Below are positions 1 to 8,519 of a DNA stretch of 60,000 nt, piece by piece. Numbering within the stretch: position 1 is the stretch's first letter; each line of letters starts with the position of its first letter. This DNA is from Gammaproteobacteria bacterium. Its GTDB lineage: Bacteria; Pseudomonadota; Gammaproteobacteria; Competibacterales; Competibacteraceae. The stretch covers positions 1-60,000 of the forward strand of contig JACKNE010000017.1 of the NCBI GenBank assembly GCA_024235035.1, given 5' to 3'. The notes beneath the pieces are model-generated. The model saw only the letters and a list, made by a program, of their open reading frames with translations, was not told the DNA's origin and made no database searches. The position numbers and the translations under genes are program-made.

Positions 1-1
1 A

Positions 2-469
2 TCTCCGATATACACTCGTCCACTGACTTGGGACGATCCACGTCTGGATCGCCTATGGGCGCGCCTAGCGCCCGGCTTTGGCTTAGCATTGATCCGCGAC
101 CGCGCTTTTCTGACCTGGCGCTACGCGACCAACCCTTTTCACACCTATGATTTACTTGGATTCCAGGTAGCCGGCTGGCTGCTGGGCTGGGCAGTGGTAC
201 GCTGGGCTGAGGATCGATTACGGGTGATCGATCTGCTGGTTCCTCGCCGCTGCTTGGAACCCGCGCTGCGCGCGCTGGATCACTTGGCGGCGGTGGGTGG
301 CGTCGACGATGTGGAGATCTGGTTGCCCAGCAGCTGGCGCGCAGCCATCAGCGGGCGACTGGAACCGACGGAAGTCGTCGTTGGCAACATGATCTGGCGC
401 TTGCCGATCCCAACGACTGAGGTACGCGAAACCCTGTATTACACCATGGGCGACCTGGATATTTTCTAG
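2..469 (+). CDS. Acetyltransferase-like protein, C-terminal part (cut by window start)
   Basis: The reading frame is open from the first bases of the window, so the true start lies upstream and only about 155 C-terminal residues are present. The stretch RDRAFLTWRYATNPFHTYDL resembles the part of GNAT/FemAB-like acetyltransferases of exopolysaccharide clusters where an Arg-x-x-Phe-Leu-x-Trp-Arg-Tyr motif precedes the second half of the fold; the rest (GWAVVRWAEDRLRVIDLLVP) fits the following strands. The stop codon TAG (467-469) overlaps the stop of the convergent ABC ATPase gene in a shared CTAG. Its place beside glycosyltransferases and an export ABC transporter suggests a role in modifying a surface polysaccharide or its precursor, which is inference. 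The substrate is not visible, and the family call is only moderately sure because the N-terminal half is missing. Confidence 0.6.
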   Translation, partial: SPIYTRPLTWDDPRLDRLWARLAPGFGLALIRDRAFLTWRYATNPFHTYDLLGFQVAGWLLGWAVVRWAEDRLRVIDLLVPRRCLEPALRALDHLAAVGGVDDVEIWLPSSWRAAISGRLEPTEVVVGNMIWRLPIPTTEVRETLYYTMGDLDIF

Positions 470-1644
470 AGGATTTCCCAACGATTTTCCAGGTAGCAAA
501 TACCCAAGTCACGTGAGTTCTTGCGCACCTCGATATCGGACAACACCTTCTCATGGTAGATCATCAACCCATGGTCATCGAAAACACGAGCGTGCGCCGA
601 ATAGAAACCGCCCAAGAGAGGCGACCGTGGGTAGGTGATGCGAACCTCGCGCCGCCGACCACATAACGGTGGTTGATCTGTCAGATGGGTACCCGTGGCA
701 TAGACGCCACGGCCATTGTCCATCTTGATCGACAGTGCAACGTGGAATGGCAAATCATCACGGATACTTTCCAACTGCAAACGGAAACAGAGATCGTCAC
801 CAGGTTGGCAGGGTAACGGATTCAGCAATTCCAAGCTGACAATACGTACTGGCATATCAGGCCGCGGACCGGTCTCAGCCTGCTCTCGTTGAGCACTGCG
901 TTGGGCCTGCCAAGCTTCATAGGCGGGAATCACCTGATCGGTTTGACCATGCCGATGGATGCAGCCCCTCCGCAACCACAATGTTTCATCGCAGAACATG
1001 CTGACCTGGTACATACTATGCGAACAGAAAATAACCGTCTGGCCGCGATTTCTGAGCTCCGTCATCCGGTCGATACATTTTTTCTGGAAGTACATATCAC
1101 CGACCGACAGCGCTTCATCCACGATCAGGATATCCGGCTCCAGCGAGGCGATCAGCGAAAACGCCAACCGCATGCGCATCCCCGTGGAATAAGTCTTGAG
1201 CGGTTGATCGATGAATGCCGCCAACTCGGCGAATGCGATGATTTCATCGAGTCGGCGCTGAATTTGCCGACGTGGCAAACCCAGTACGTCTCCATAAAGA
1301 AAAATATTTTGTCGGCCCGTAAACTCAAGGTGAAAACCAACTCCCAGCTCCAACAACCCCAACACCGTTCCATCATGCTCAATCTTCCCGGCAGTTGGCA
1401 TCAGCGTACCAGCGATCAGCTGCAACAATGTGCTTTTTCCAGCACCGTTGTCACCGATGATGCCCAAGGTCCGTCCGTGCGGGAGTTCGAAACTCACTTC
1501 CTGTAACGCCACGAAATCATGGTGCCGCTGCGTCCGGAATAACAGCTCCTTCAACCGATCAACCGGTTGATCATAAAGCCGGTAGATTTTGCTCAATCCG
1601 CTGACACGCAGAGCCAAGCTGGAGTTCTTCATGCGCATGGACAC
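466..1644 (-). CDS. Polysaccharide ABC transporter ATP-binding protein (Wzt/KpsT/TagH type)
   Basis: This is the ATPase of an ABC-2 exporter that moves a finished polysaccharide or O-antigen across the inner membrane. Visible motifs are Walker A GDNGAGKST (residues 64-72), a signature YSTGMRMRL near residue 155, and Walker B ILIVDEAL with the following D-loop region. After residue about 260 there is a C-terminal extension of some 130 residues with beta-rich sequence, like the Wzt carbohydrate-binding domain that recognises the chain terminus in O-antigen exporters. It is minus strand and overlaps the upstream glycosyltransferase gene by 16 bp; the cognate permease is two genes upstream. Start alternatives are Met1, Met3 or Met5; all lie in the overlap. 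The family is clear, but the exported polymer is unknown. Confidence 0.88.
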   Translation of the reverse strand: MSMRMKNSSLALRVSGLSKIYRLYDQPVDRLKELLFRTQRHHDFVALQEVSFELPHGRTLGIIGDNGAGKSTLLQLIAGTLMPTAGKIEHDGTVLGLLELGVGFHLEFTGRQNIFLYGDVLGLPRRQIQRRLDEIIAFAELAAFIDQPLKTYSTGMRMRLAFSLIASLEPDILIVDEALSVGDMYFQKKCIDRMTELRNRGQTVIFCSHSMYQVSMFCDETLWLRRGCIHRHGQTDQVIPAYEAWQAQRSAQREQAETGPRPDMPVRIVSLELLNPLPCQPGDDLCFRLQLESIRDDLPFHVALSIKMDNGRGVYATGTHLTDQPPLCGRRREVRITYPRSPLLGGFYSAHARVFDDHGLMIYHEKVLSDIEVRKNSRDLGICYLENRWEIL

Positions 1645-2780
1645 TCCAAGAAGACTTGTTCATAGCGCTGAGCCATCCGTTCGGCGCTATAGCTCGACAG
1701 CGATGCGAGTCCGCCTTCCGCCAAACGTTTCCGGGCCATCGGATCAACCAGCAGCTCCATGATCACCTCCGCAAGATGCTCGGGGTCGGATACCCTGACC
1801 AGCCGTCCATTCCGCCCATCCTGAACAATCTCGCGAGGACCGAAATCGCAATCGGTCGCGATCACGGGCACCCCACAGGCCATCGCTTCCAGCAATACAT
1901 TGCCAAAACCCTCGAAGAGCGCCGTATGGACAAAAAGATCGGCGGCCTTAACCCGTTCGAATGGTTGTTGCTGGAAACCAAGGAAAGCGACATCGGCTGC
2001 TATGCCTAGCTCGGCTACCAATGCCTCAAGCCTGGCTTGTTCCGGCCCCGCGCCGATGATCTCAAGGACTACATCGCAACACGCTCTAACCTTCGCAAAA
2101 GCTTGAATCAGTGTCTGCAAATCCTTTTCTGGGGCTAAACGCCCTGATGTCACGATACGCAAGCGTCCCTCATCCAGAGATCGCGGTACAACGGTCATCG
2201 CATGACGCATCAACTGATCGTCGATTCCATTGGGAATTACCCAAACTGCATGGGGTTTGGCGCCATATCGATGCACAGACTCGTCTTTCAATCCCTTGGA
2301 AGCCACCACGAGCCGATCGGAGAAACGGCAAAAAGCATGGATCAGTATTCGCCACAGTAAAGCATTTTCACCCCCTGATTTGATGTGCCACTGAAGCGCC
2401 TGGAAAGAAGGTGTTCTGGGGCTGGCAATGGTCCACAATCGGAAGCGTGACCAGAACCGACATAGGACCGCCATGATGGCGCCGTAATGCAACATGCCGA
2501 AAAAGACTTGGCAGCGTTCACGCCTAGCGATGGCGCACAGTCTTCGAGCATCCGCCAAGCTTCTGCGGAAACCTGCAAAACCCTCGGCGACACCGACTTC
2601 GGCCCTCGGATAAAAGGCGTCAACCGATAGTTTGCCAAACACTTCCGGGCTGGCCACCAGCACCACCCGAAGGCGCTCACGGCTCAGGTGCGTCAGCAGA
2701 TTCACCATCGTTCGCTCGGCGCCACCAAAACCATCAGGCGGATGGAACATCAATACACTCAATCGGCGATCTTCATTCAA
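1629..2780 (-). CDS. Glycosyltransferase family 4 protein
   Basis: A retaining GT-B glycosyltransferase that adds a sugar from a nucleotide-sugar donor to a surface glycan. The N-terminal acceptor domain begins with a beta strand and the glycine-rich GFGGAERTMVNLL loop near residue 20. The C-terminal donor domain has ASGRLAPEKDLQTLIQAF-type sequence around residue 215 and the E-x7-E motif in FEGFGNVLLEAMACGVPV near residue 300, followed by DCDFGPREIV. At 383 residues it has normal GT4 length with no signal peptide, so it probably works on the cytoplasmic membrane face. It lies between a second GT4 gene and the Wzt-like ATPase, which it overlaps by 16 bp. Donor and linkage cannot be read from the sequence. 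Confidence 0.88.
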   Translation of the reverse strand: MNEDRRLSVLMFHPPDGFGGAERTMVNLLTHLSRERLRVVLVASPEVFGKLSVDAFYPRAEVGVAEGFAGFRRSLADARRLCAIARRERCQVFFGMLHYGAIMAVLCRFWSRFRLWTIASPRTPSFQALQWHIKSGGENALLWRILIHAFCRFSDRLVVASKGLKDESVHRYGAKPHAVWVIPNGIDDQLMRHAMTVVPRSLDEGRLRIVTSGRLAPEKDLQTLIQAFAKVRACCDVVLEIIGAGPEQARLEALVAELGIAADVAFLGFQQQPFERVKAADLFVHTALFEGFGNVLLEAMACGVPVIATDCDFGPREIVQDGRNGRLVRVSDPEHLAEVIMELLVDPMARKRLAEGGLASLSSYSAERMAQRYEQVFLECPCA

Positions 2781-2817
2781 AATGCCACCTTAACCCGCTT
2801 TGCACAGCCGCATTACC

Positions 2818-3999
2818 TCAGCCCCTGAGTACCTGTTGGAACAAAGCGCGATAGTTTTCGACCATGTTTCGCGCGGAAAAAGTAGGCGCACGTTCTCGCG
2901 CGCCGTGCGCCAGACGCTCGCGTTCATCCGGATGAGCCAGCAAACGCCTTAGGGTACGAACAAGCGCCTCGGCATCGGCCACTGGAAACAACTCACCACT
3001 GGTTCCGGGTTCAATGATCTCAGCGGGTCCCCAAGGACAATCACTCGCCACGACTGGTATCCCCAAAGCCATGGCTTCAATGATGACGTTACCGAAACCC
3101 TCGGAAAAAGAAGATAATACGAATATGTCAGCTTGCCGCATCCAGCGGAATGGGTTGGATTCAAATCCAGTGAGATGCACCCGCCCACTAATGCCCAGTT
3201 CACTGGCCCATACGCCGATCTGATCACGCAAGGACCCTTCTCCCACGATGATCAATCGGGCTGTTGGATAATCCACGAGCCCAGCAAAGGCCCGCAAAAG
3301 CGTCAAGAAATCCTTTTCCTTGGAAAGCCTGCAACAAGTGGCAATCCAGGGTTCCTGTTTCAGGGTCGGCAAGATTTCCAGGCTGCGCTGGCAAATTTGC
3401 TCCAGATCGACGCCATTGTAAATCGGGTAAACTTGTCCCACTCTAGCTCCAAAATCTTGCACAAGTTCTTTGGCCAAACGCTGCGATGGAATCACGATAA
3501 CGGGTAAGGTTTTCAGAACCACCTGAATCAGCAACCGCTCGATCCAGTTCGGTTGGCGTTCTTGTTGTGCAAAATAACTCGAGAGCGAACCATGCAAGCT
3601 GCCGATCAGCCGGCGGCTGCCCAGCCGATAGGCATGGCGCCAGCGTGCGATCGCCAAAAACAACGAAGCATTGTGCATGACGGCATAGATCAAATCCGCC
3701 TTGACGCGATGAGCCACCTCGGCGATCGCTTGGGCATAACGGAGCAAATTGCGCCAACGGTAATCGAAAGGATTGTGCAACCCTCTCTCTTCGAAGCACA
3801 CGACGCCAAGATCCCTATCGCAAAAGAGCGGCTGAACCGCGCGGTGCGTCAACAGCACGATTTCAAAACGGGTGCTTAAACCTTGTAGCAGTACCTGGGT
3901 TTGGGTCTCGGCGCCACCAACGGTATCTGTCGCCAGGATCACCAACATTCGGGAACGACACGCTGGAACAGCCGGTTGAAATTTGGCGCTACAGCACAT
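2818..3999 (-). CDS. Glycosyltransferase family 4 protein
   Basis: The second GT4 enzyme of the export cluster, with the same architecture as its downstream neighbour: MLVILATDTVGGAETQTQ at the N-terminus, then a donor domain with the E-x7-E motif FSEGFGNVIIEAMALGIPV and DCPWGPAEII. The open frame extends upstream to 4071, but that would overlap the permease gene by more than 80 bp. The ATG at 3997-3999, with a weak GGAG upstream, overlaps the permease stop by 11 bp. The ATG at 3946-3948 gives the N-terminus typical of the family (MLVILATD...) but has no visible ribosome binding site, so either start is possible. The gene is probably translationally coupled to the permease. The sugar specificity is unknown. 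Confidence 0.85.
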   Translation of the reverse strand: MCCSAKFQPAVPACRSRMLVILATDTVGGAETQTQVLLQGLSTRFEIVLLTHRAVQPLFCDRDLGVVCFEERGLHNPFDYRWRNLLRYAQAIAEVAHRVKADLIYAVMHNASLFLAIARWRHAYRLGSRRLIGSLHGSLSSYFAQQERQPNWIERLLIQVVLKTLPVIVIPSQRLAKELVQDFGARVGQVYPIYNGVDLEQICQRSLEILPTLKQEPWIATCCRLSKEKDFLTLLRAFAGLVDYPTARLIIVGEGSLRDQIGVWASELGISGRVHLTGFESNPFRWMRQADIFVLSSFSEGFGNVIIEAMALGIPVVASDCPWGPAEIIEPGTSGELFPVADAEALVRTLRRLLAHPDERERLAHGARERAPTFSARNMVENYRALFQQVLRG

Positions 4000-4783
4000 C
4001 GGCAAAACCAGGCTCCAACCGGCGAAATGAAGCCAAACCCAGCACCAACATGATGCCAGCGAATAACGCAAGCCCTAATAGGGTCATGGATTTCGGCCAT
4101 GCACCCGCCAGGATTGCATCATGATAGCCTTCGGCAAAAGCCGTGAAAGGGTTCAGATACATCCAGCCCCGGTAAGGTTCTGGCGCCAGTGTCAGGGGAT
4201 AAAGCACCGGCGCTGTGTAGAACAGCGCCATCAAGAGGACACCGAGCACTTGAGTCGTATCGCGCAGATAGACGGTGAACGACGCCAGCAGCAAACCAAG
4301 TCCAGCCGTAGTGATGAATTGCAAGCTCAACAGGGCCATCACGGCTCCCAGCGTGCTCAAGGGCAGGCCGCCTCGCCACAGGGCAAAGACGGCCAAGAAT
4401 AAGCAGTAACTACCAATATGCACCACAAAAGCAGCCGTTGCCGCCGCCAATGGAAAAATCAGGGACGGGAAATGAACCTTGCAGACGATGTCACGACGGC
4501 TGACGATCGCGTTGGCCGCTCGATTCAGTCCCTCCTGAAACGCAAACCAGGGCAGTAACGCTGATAGGAGAAAGGCAATGAACGGTGTCTCAGCCAGCGT
4601 CGTTCCCTCTGGAAAGCGGATTCGCATAACAGCAGCGAACACCCACCAGTACAGCAGAATGAACAATACTGGCTGCAGTAGGCTCCACACGACGCCCAGC
4701 AGAGAACCCGCGTATTGCTCGCGGAGTTCTCGGCTGATGAAAGGCGGGAACAAACGTATGACCCGAAGTACCTGGTGGATCAC
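3989..4783 (-). CDS. Polysaccharide ABC transporter permease (Wzm/TagG/KpsM type)
   Basis: This is the membrane subunit that pairs with the Wzt-like ATPase to export a glycan through the inner membrane. The 264-residue protein starts with an amphipathic segment (FISRELREQYAGSLLG), as usual for ABC-2 permeases, followed by about six hydrophobic spans, for example WSLLQPVLFILLYWWVFAAV, the region around residue 85 (LLSALLPWFAFQE), residues 140-200, and the C-terminal span. The VLYPLTL and YLNPFTAF elements near residues 195-215 are characteristic of this family. It is the first gene of the cluster permease-GT4-GT4-ATPase and overlaps the next gene. Assignment to the family is firm; the cargo is not known. 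Confidence 0.9.
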   Translation of the reverse strand: MIHQVLRVIRLFPPFISRELREQYAGSLLGVVWSLLQPVLFILLYWWVFAAVMRIRFPEGTTLAETPFIAFLLSALLPWFAFQEGLNRAANAIVSRRDIVCKVHFPSLIFPLAAATAAFVVHIGSYCLFLAVFALWRGGLPLSTLGAVMALLSLQFITTAGLGLLLASFTVYLRDTTQVLGVLLMALFYTAPVLYPLTLAPEPYRGWMYLNPFTAFAEGYHDAILAGAWPKSMTLLGLALFAGIMLVLGLASFRRLEPGFADVL

Positions 4784-4826
4784 ATCGCATCCTCAGCCGA
4801 GGTCAGCCTATTTATGAGCAACACGA

Positions 4827-6593
4827 TCAGTAACGTGTCAATGGCCTTTCCGCCATCTCATCATAATATTCTCGATACCAGTCGTTGTTGACAAAGAGCC
4901 AGGTCTCCACGAAAGCTGTCTTTTTGAGGGGCTGCCTGAAGGTTTGACCCGATGGCGTCTTGAATTCAGGCACTGAAGCCTCGATTTCTATGGGCACCTT
5001 GGCGATATTGCCCTGCCGGCTGATGGCGCCGACCTGGTAACGATGATATTTGATGATCCCCGACTGGGATAAATAGGTCTTAAGATCGCGAAAATGGCGA
5101 AAGAAAGGATCCATCAAAGCGTAGCTAGTCATGTACTGACCATCTTGCAAGGCTTGCCAATAAGTGGTCACGCGCTCACGCAGCCGCTCTTCGGTATCAA
5201 GCGCTTGGGCCTCCGGTGTCTTGAAGGATTCCACGTTCTTCCGCACATCCTCCCAGGTCAACGTGTAGAGCACATAGTCTTTCTGGTCGAATAGCGAATC
5301 GTCGGTGTACTGTTTGGCCACTAGGAAAAAGCGGTTCTGCTGATCGCTGACCAGCACCCGAGGTTCCGGATCCAGCCCCAAGTTCCATACACCTGGCCTG
5401 CCCAATGGCAACGCCGGCTCCCAGGTTTCCCCGTAATTCCGGGAATAGCTGACATAGATGTCAGGTCGAATATTGCGCCAATCCTCCCAAGCCAGCATGA
5501 CGGTGCCGGGCTGTGTTCCCATGGCCAGCAATGGAAATTGGGCATGGGTCAAACGGGCCACGTCTGGACGCACGGTCTGAGGTTTCTGCCAAGTGGCGCC
5601 ATTATCAGTAGAGCGCACGATATAAATATTGCTCTTGGCATCCTCAGGATCGATAAAACGCCGACTACCATCGACGGCCACCACCAGATTCTGCTCATGA
5701 TCGGTCGCGATAGCGACCGTGCCGATGTCTAGACCACGCAAGGTGTCGAACGCGAAGCGTTTCCAGGTTTGGCCTTGGTCATCGGAGTACATGCCCTCGA
5801 GCAACAATTCATTGTTGAGTTCGCCATGATGACCGAGCCATAGGAGAAACCAGCGCTTACCGGATTGGAATGCTTGAAATATGGGGCTGATCTGCGGAGC
5901 ATCGGCGATTTTCACAACAGGACCGAAGCTCTTGTCGACGCGATCGAAGACGCGCATCGTCATGGCCAAATGACCCTCGTATTCCATCCAGGAAAATATC
6001 GGGATCGCTGTTTGGTCGACAATCCAGGCCAGGTAACGCCCTGGCATGACTTTCTCGACCGGAGATAAAACCTTGCCTTCCTGTTCGACACTCCGGAAGT
6101 AAAGATGGAATTTCTCCTGGTTGCCTGGATATCCCTTTTCCCCCAACCAGAGCAAATAAGTCGTGTCCTTACTCCGGACCATCTGCAAGCGGGTCAGCGG
6201 CTCCGATTCCTCGCTACCCACCAGGATCGGCGCTGGAGCGGCGCCTGTCGGCTCAATCTTGGGGAGCAGGTACAGAAGCTTGCGCGGTAGCTTATTGCGC
6301 CATAACACGGCCATAGCCTGATCGTTCACCGGAGCCAAGGCCAACCCGGATTGTTCACGAGGCCCGTCGGCAATACCCAAGCCTACTTCGCTGCCGTCAG
6401 GACGGCGCACATAGAGCGTATTGTCCGTGCCGTAATAGGCGAACCAGGGTTTATCATCGCCGGACAGGGCAAATTCCCAAGTCGAATACTTATCCGGAGT
6501 CTGCTGATTCAAAACGATCGGGCTGAGAATATCAGCCACCGCCACTACGGTAAACAACACACTGACCACAGCGAACATCAACTTGTTGACCAT
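4827..6593 (-). CDS. Exported BNR/Asp-box (sialidase-fold) protein with C-terminal extra domain
   Basis: The protein starts with a hydrophobic signal or anchor segment (VNKLMFAVVSVLFTVVAVAD) and then a beta-propeller region containing Asp-box motifs SDDQGQTWKRF, STDNGATWQKP and SRNYGETWEP (roughly residues 260-400), the S-x-D-x-G-x-x-W signature of the sialidase fold. I do not see a full set of sialidase active-site residues, so calling it a sialidase would go too far. From about residue 470 there is a separate C-terminal domain (TTYWQALQDGQYMTSYALMD... WLFVNNDWYREYYDE) that resembles small NTF2-like or DUF4440-type cone folds. It sits alone between the polysaccharide exporter and the surface protein gene. 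A glycan-binding or glycan-processing envelope role is plausible. Confidence 0.7.
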   Translation of the reverse strand: MVNKLMFAVVSVLFTVVAVADILSPIVLNQQTPDKYSTWEFALSGDDKPWFAYYGTDNTLYVRRPDGSEVGLGIADGPREQSGLALAPVNDQAMAVLWRNKLPRKLLYLLPKIEPTGAAPAPILVGSEESEPLTRLQMVRSKDTTYLLWLGEKGYPGNQEKFHLYFRSVEQEGKVLSPVEKVMPGRYLAWIVDQTAIPIFSWMEYEGHLAMTMRVFDRVDKSFGPVVKIADAPQISPIFQAFQSGKRWFLLWLGHHGELNNELLLEGMYSDDQGQTWKRFAFDTLRGLDIGTVAIATDHEQNLVVAVDGSRRFIDPEDAKSNIYIVRSTDNGATWQKPQTVRPDVARLTHAQFPLLAMGTQPGTVMLAWEDWRNIRPDIYVSYSRNYGETWEPALPLGRPGVWNLGLDPEPRVLVSDQQNRFFLVAKQYTDDSLFDQKDYVLYTLTWEDVRKNVESFKTPEAQALDTEERLRERVTTYWQALQDGQYMTSYALMDPFFRHFRDLKTYLSQSGIIKYHRYQVGAISRQGNIAKVPIEIEASVPEFKTPSGQTFRQPLKKTAFVETWLFVNNDWYREYYDEMAERPLTRY

Positions 6594-6690
6594 ATCGTAC
6601 CCTAAATCTGTAAGGCTCTAACCCACGCGGAAACCCACTTCATCAGCAAAACCATGCAATGCCATCCGCTCATGCTCTCGATAGAAATAC

Positions 6691-6717
6691 AAAAGGGCCA
6701 CTTCGCAGTGGCCCTTC
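6691..6717 (-). terminator. Rho-independent terminator after the surface protein gene
   Basis: A perfect 10-bp inverted repeat (AAGGGCCACT at 6693-6702 and AGTGGCCCTT at 6707-6716) with a 4-base loop. On the minus strand it is followed by a T-run (the A-run at 6691-6694 on the plus strand) and more T-rich sequence. It lies about 32 bp past the stop of the minus-strand surface protein gene. Confidence 0.85.
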
Positions 6718-6748
6718 GTCACGCTCGACCTAGGTCGACGCAGTGCGT

Positions 6749-8122
6749 TTACTGCTTAATGCTGGTCTTGCCCGCACTGATAGCAGCCGCGACATCAGCC
6801 GTACTAGCATACAAGGTGGTATTGTAGTAGTCCGACAAAGAGCTGGTGGCTGGTTCCACTGCCGATAAGACACTGCTGGAGCTGGCGATCGTTTGCACCG
6901 GAGGTAAGGGCAAGCCAGCCGCAGCAACCGATGCTTCGTTGAACACCGCATACGGCGAACTGAGCTCAATACCTGGAATTTGATAGAGCGGAAGGATATT
7001 CCACCCGCCGAACGACAAGCTCCTGGCCAAGGACTCACGGATACCCTTACGCACCCAGAAACCGTTGTTGAAGCTGCCACCAATCGGCAAATCGTCCAGG
7101 GTGGCCGCCGAAGAGGGGTTGAATTCCAGCTTGAGGACCGTTGCCTGGTCCGTATTCGAGCCGCTCCCGACAGCGACATTACTCCAACCACCATTGGGCA
7201 CACGATTCTTAGCTGCAGTGGTCATCAGATTAGCGACCTCGACACGACCCACGCAGGTTACCGAAGCGTCAACCTGACCAGAAACCGGATTTTCGTCGCG
7301 ATCATACATCACATCGAAGACCGCATTCCCTGGATCATTCACGCGCAAACCGACTCTGGCGTTCAGGTCGCCACGCAACTGGAACGGGGTGTTCACGCCG
7401 ATCGGCGTTACGAACAAGCGAGTCGTCACTTGGCTGAAAGGCATGATCGCGATCGGGACCCAATAGTCTTTAGGATCGCCACCCGTCGGACGCTGTACCA
7501 TGACTTCGCCGGTCGTCTCGACACGGTCGGAGAAATCATACGGGTTTTGCAGAGTCACCACACCGTTCGCCGGATTGTAGGACCAGATTTCCGAGGGGCT
7601 ATAAGCTTTGTAACCCCAAACCGAACCGGTAGCGAACTCGACGATGAAAGCTTCACCCTGGATATCCACGCCCGGCCCGAACACATCGTTGTTGTCCACG
7701 ACAGCGAAGCCGATCACCGGCTTCAGGCTGGGATCACGGAACGGGGCAAAATCTCTGTCGTACTTAGCATTGAGCCGCTCACTCACCGGCTCGAAGAACA
7801 CGCCCAGAGTCGCCGGATCACCGCCAGCCGCCCCGACATCGAAGGTGACGATGTCATTAGGACTGGTCTTCTCACGATAGTCGACCTCTTGGCACGCACC
7901 CGCATCGGTAAACTTGTGATAATACCGATAATGGAGTCTTTCCGCGGTAGTCGTGCCAAATGAGTCATCGTTGTTGATCACCGAGAAAAGCGTGGTGACC
8001 GTGGTAGAGGAAATGAAATAGGGGAAGAGAACTTCCGCGCTCTGCGCGGCATTCATGCCAGCCGCCGAAACACCTAACCCCGCCGCCACAGCGACCGCAA
8101 TTTTCGTAGCCTTAAACTTCAT
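6749..8122 (-). CDS. Exported surface/outer-membrane-associated protein of unknown function
   Basis: I do not recognise a named family. The start at 8122 is chosen because AGGAG sits 8 bases upstream and the product then begins with a clean signal peptide (MKFKATKIAVAVAAGLGVSA...AAQSA) with cleavage likely after AQSA. The mature protein (about 430 residues) begins EVLFPYFISSTTVTTLFSVINND and is rich in beta-type, Asp/Asn/Gly-containing sequence. Two Cys (in GACQEVDY and VTCVGRV) could form a disulfide. The C-terminal 70 residues are rich in Ser, Thr and Ala (ASSSSVLSAVEPATSSLSDYYN). It has its own strong promoter with a long leader and its own terminator, typical of an abundant product. Its neighbour is a GT41 O-GlcNAc-transferase-like gene, so glycosylation of this protein is a testable idea. 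Confidence 0.75.
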   Translation of the reverse strand: MKFKATKIAVAVAAGLGVSAAGMNAAQSAEVLFPYFISSTTVTTLFSVINNDDSFGTTTAERLHYRYYHKFTDAGACQEVDYREKTSPNDIVTFDVGAAGGDPATLGVFFEPVSERLNAKYDRDFAPFRDPSLKPVIGFAVVDNNDVFGPGVDIQGEAFIVEFATGSVWGYKAYSPSEIWSYNPANGVVTLQNPYDFSDRVETTGEVMVQRPTGGDPKDYWVPIAIMPFSQVTTRLFVTPIGVNTPFQLRGDLNARVGLRVNDPGNAVFDVMYDRDENPVSGQVDASVTCVGRVEVANLMTTAAKNRVPNGGWSNVAVGSGSNTDQATVLKLEFNPSSAATLDDLPIGGSFNNGFWVRKGIRESLARSLSFGGWNILPLYQIPGIELSSPYAVFNEASVAAAGLPLPPVQTIASSSSVLSAVEPATSSLSDYYNTTLYASTADVAAAISAGKTSIKQ

Positions 8123-8519
8123 AGCGTTAGCTCCTAAGCATTGGCTTTCAATCAAGCCTTTCAAGAAACAGTTGCGTTAAGCCCCAAGACAGTTTAGCGG
8201 TGACCCAATATGCCTGCCAAATTTTTATGGCAAACACACCTCCCTGCTTGTGGATTCTACACAACAAAGTGTTGCTGTCAATACAGCAAAGAAACAAAAG
8301 CACTTCATCACTCCAAGCAAGCCGTTGCAACCCCATCAAGTCCGGCTTGATAAATCAATGAAATACAAAGAAATTTAAAGATAGTTATATCAATTATTCT
8401 CGGAAAATTGCTTGCTGTAACTCAATTTTCAAAAAAACAACAAGCAAAAAAAAACAACGACAACACCACTTTCTATGTTCCTGCATAGTAGCCATGCACC
8501 AAGACGATCATTTTCAAGA
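8123..8519. other. AT-rich intergenic region with the surface protein promoter
   Basis: About 400 bp without a convincing gene between the GT41 gene and the surface protein gene, both on the minus strand. The half near 8123 holds the leader and promoter of the surface protein gene. The half from about 8340 to 8519 is very AT-rich with A-runs (aaaaaaacaacaagcaaaaa type) and gives no coding signal; it may act as an UP element or as a spacer behind the GT41 gene. A 63-codon open frame at 8148-8339 lacks a credible start or protein features. Confidence 0.5.
8254..8281 (-). promoter_or_regulatory. Strong sigma70-type promoter for the surface protein gene
   Basis: On the minus strand a perfect -35 box TTGACA (8276-8281) is followed after 16 bp by TAGAAT (8254-8259), close to consensus. 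Transcription would start near 8246, giving an untranslated leader of about 125 bases before the ATG at 8122. The near-consensus boxes suggest high constitutive expression. Confidence 0.65.

Noticed and set aside
889..1506. Plus-strand 205-codon frame opposite the ABC ATPase gene
   Set aside because: It is the antisense shadow of a gene with all Walker motifs; its product has no family-like sequence.
4827..6593. Calling the BNR protein a sialidase
   Set aside because: Asp boxes are shared by many non-sialidase propellers and I could not identify the catalytic Arg triad and Tyr/Glu pair.
6980..7963. Plus-strand 327-codon frame opposite the surface protein gene
   Set aside because: It has no ribosome binding site or domain, and the minus strand has a signal peptide, promoter and terminator.
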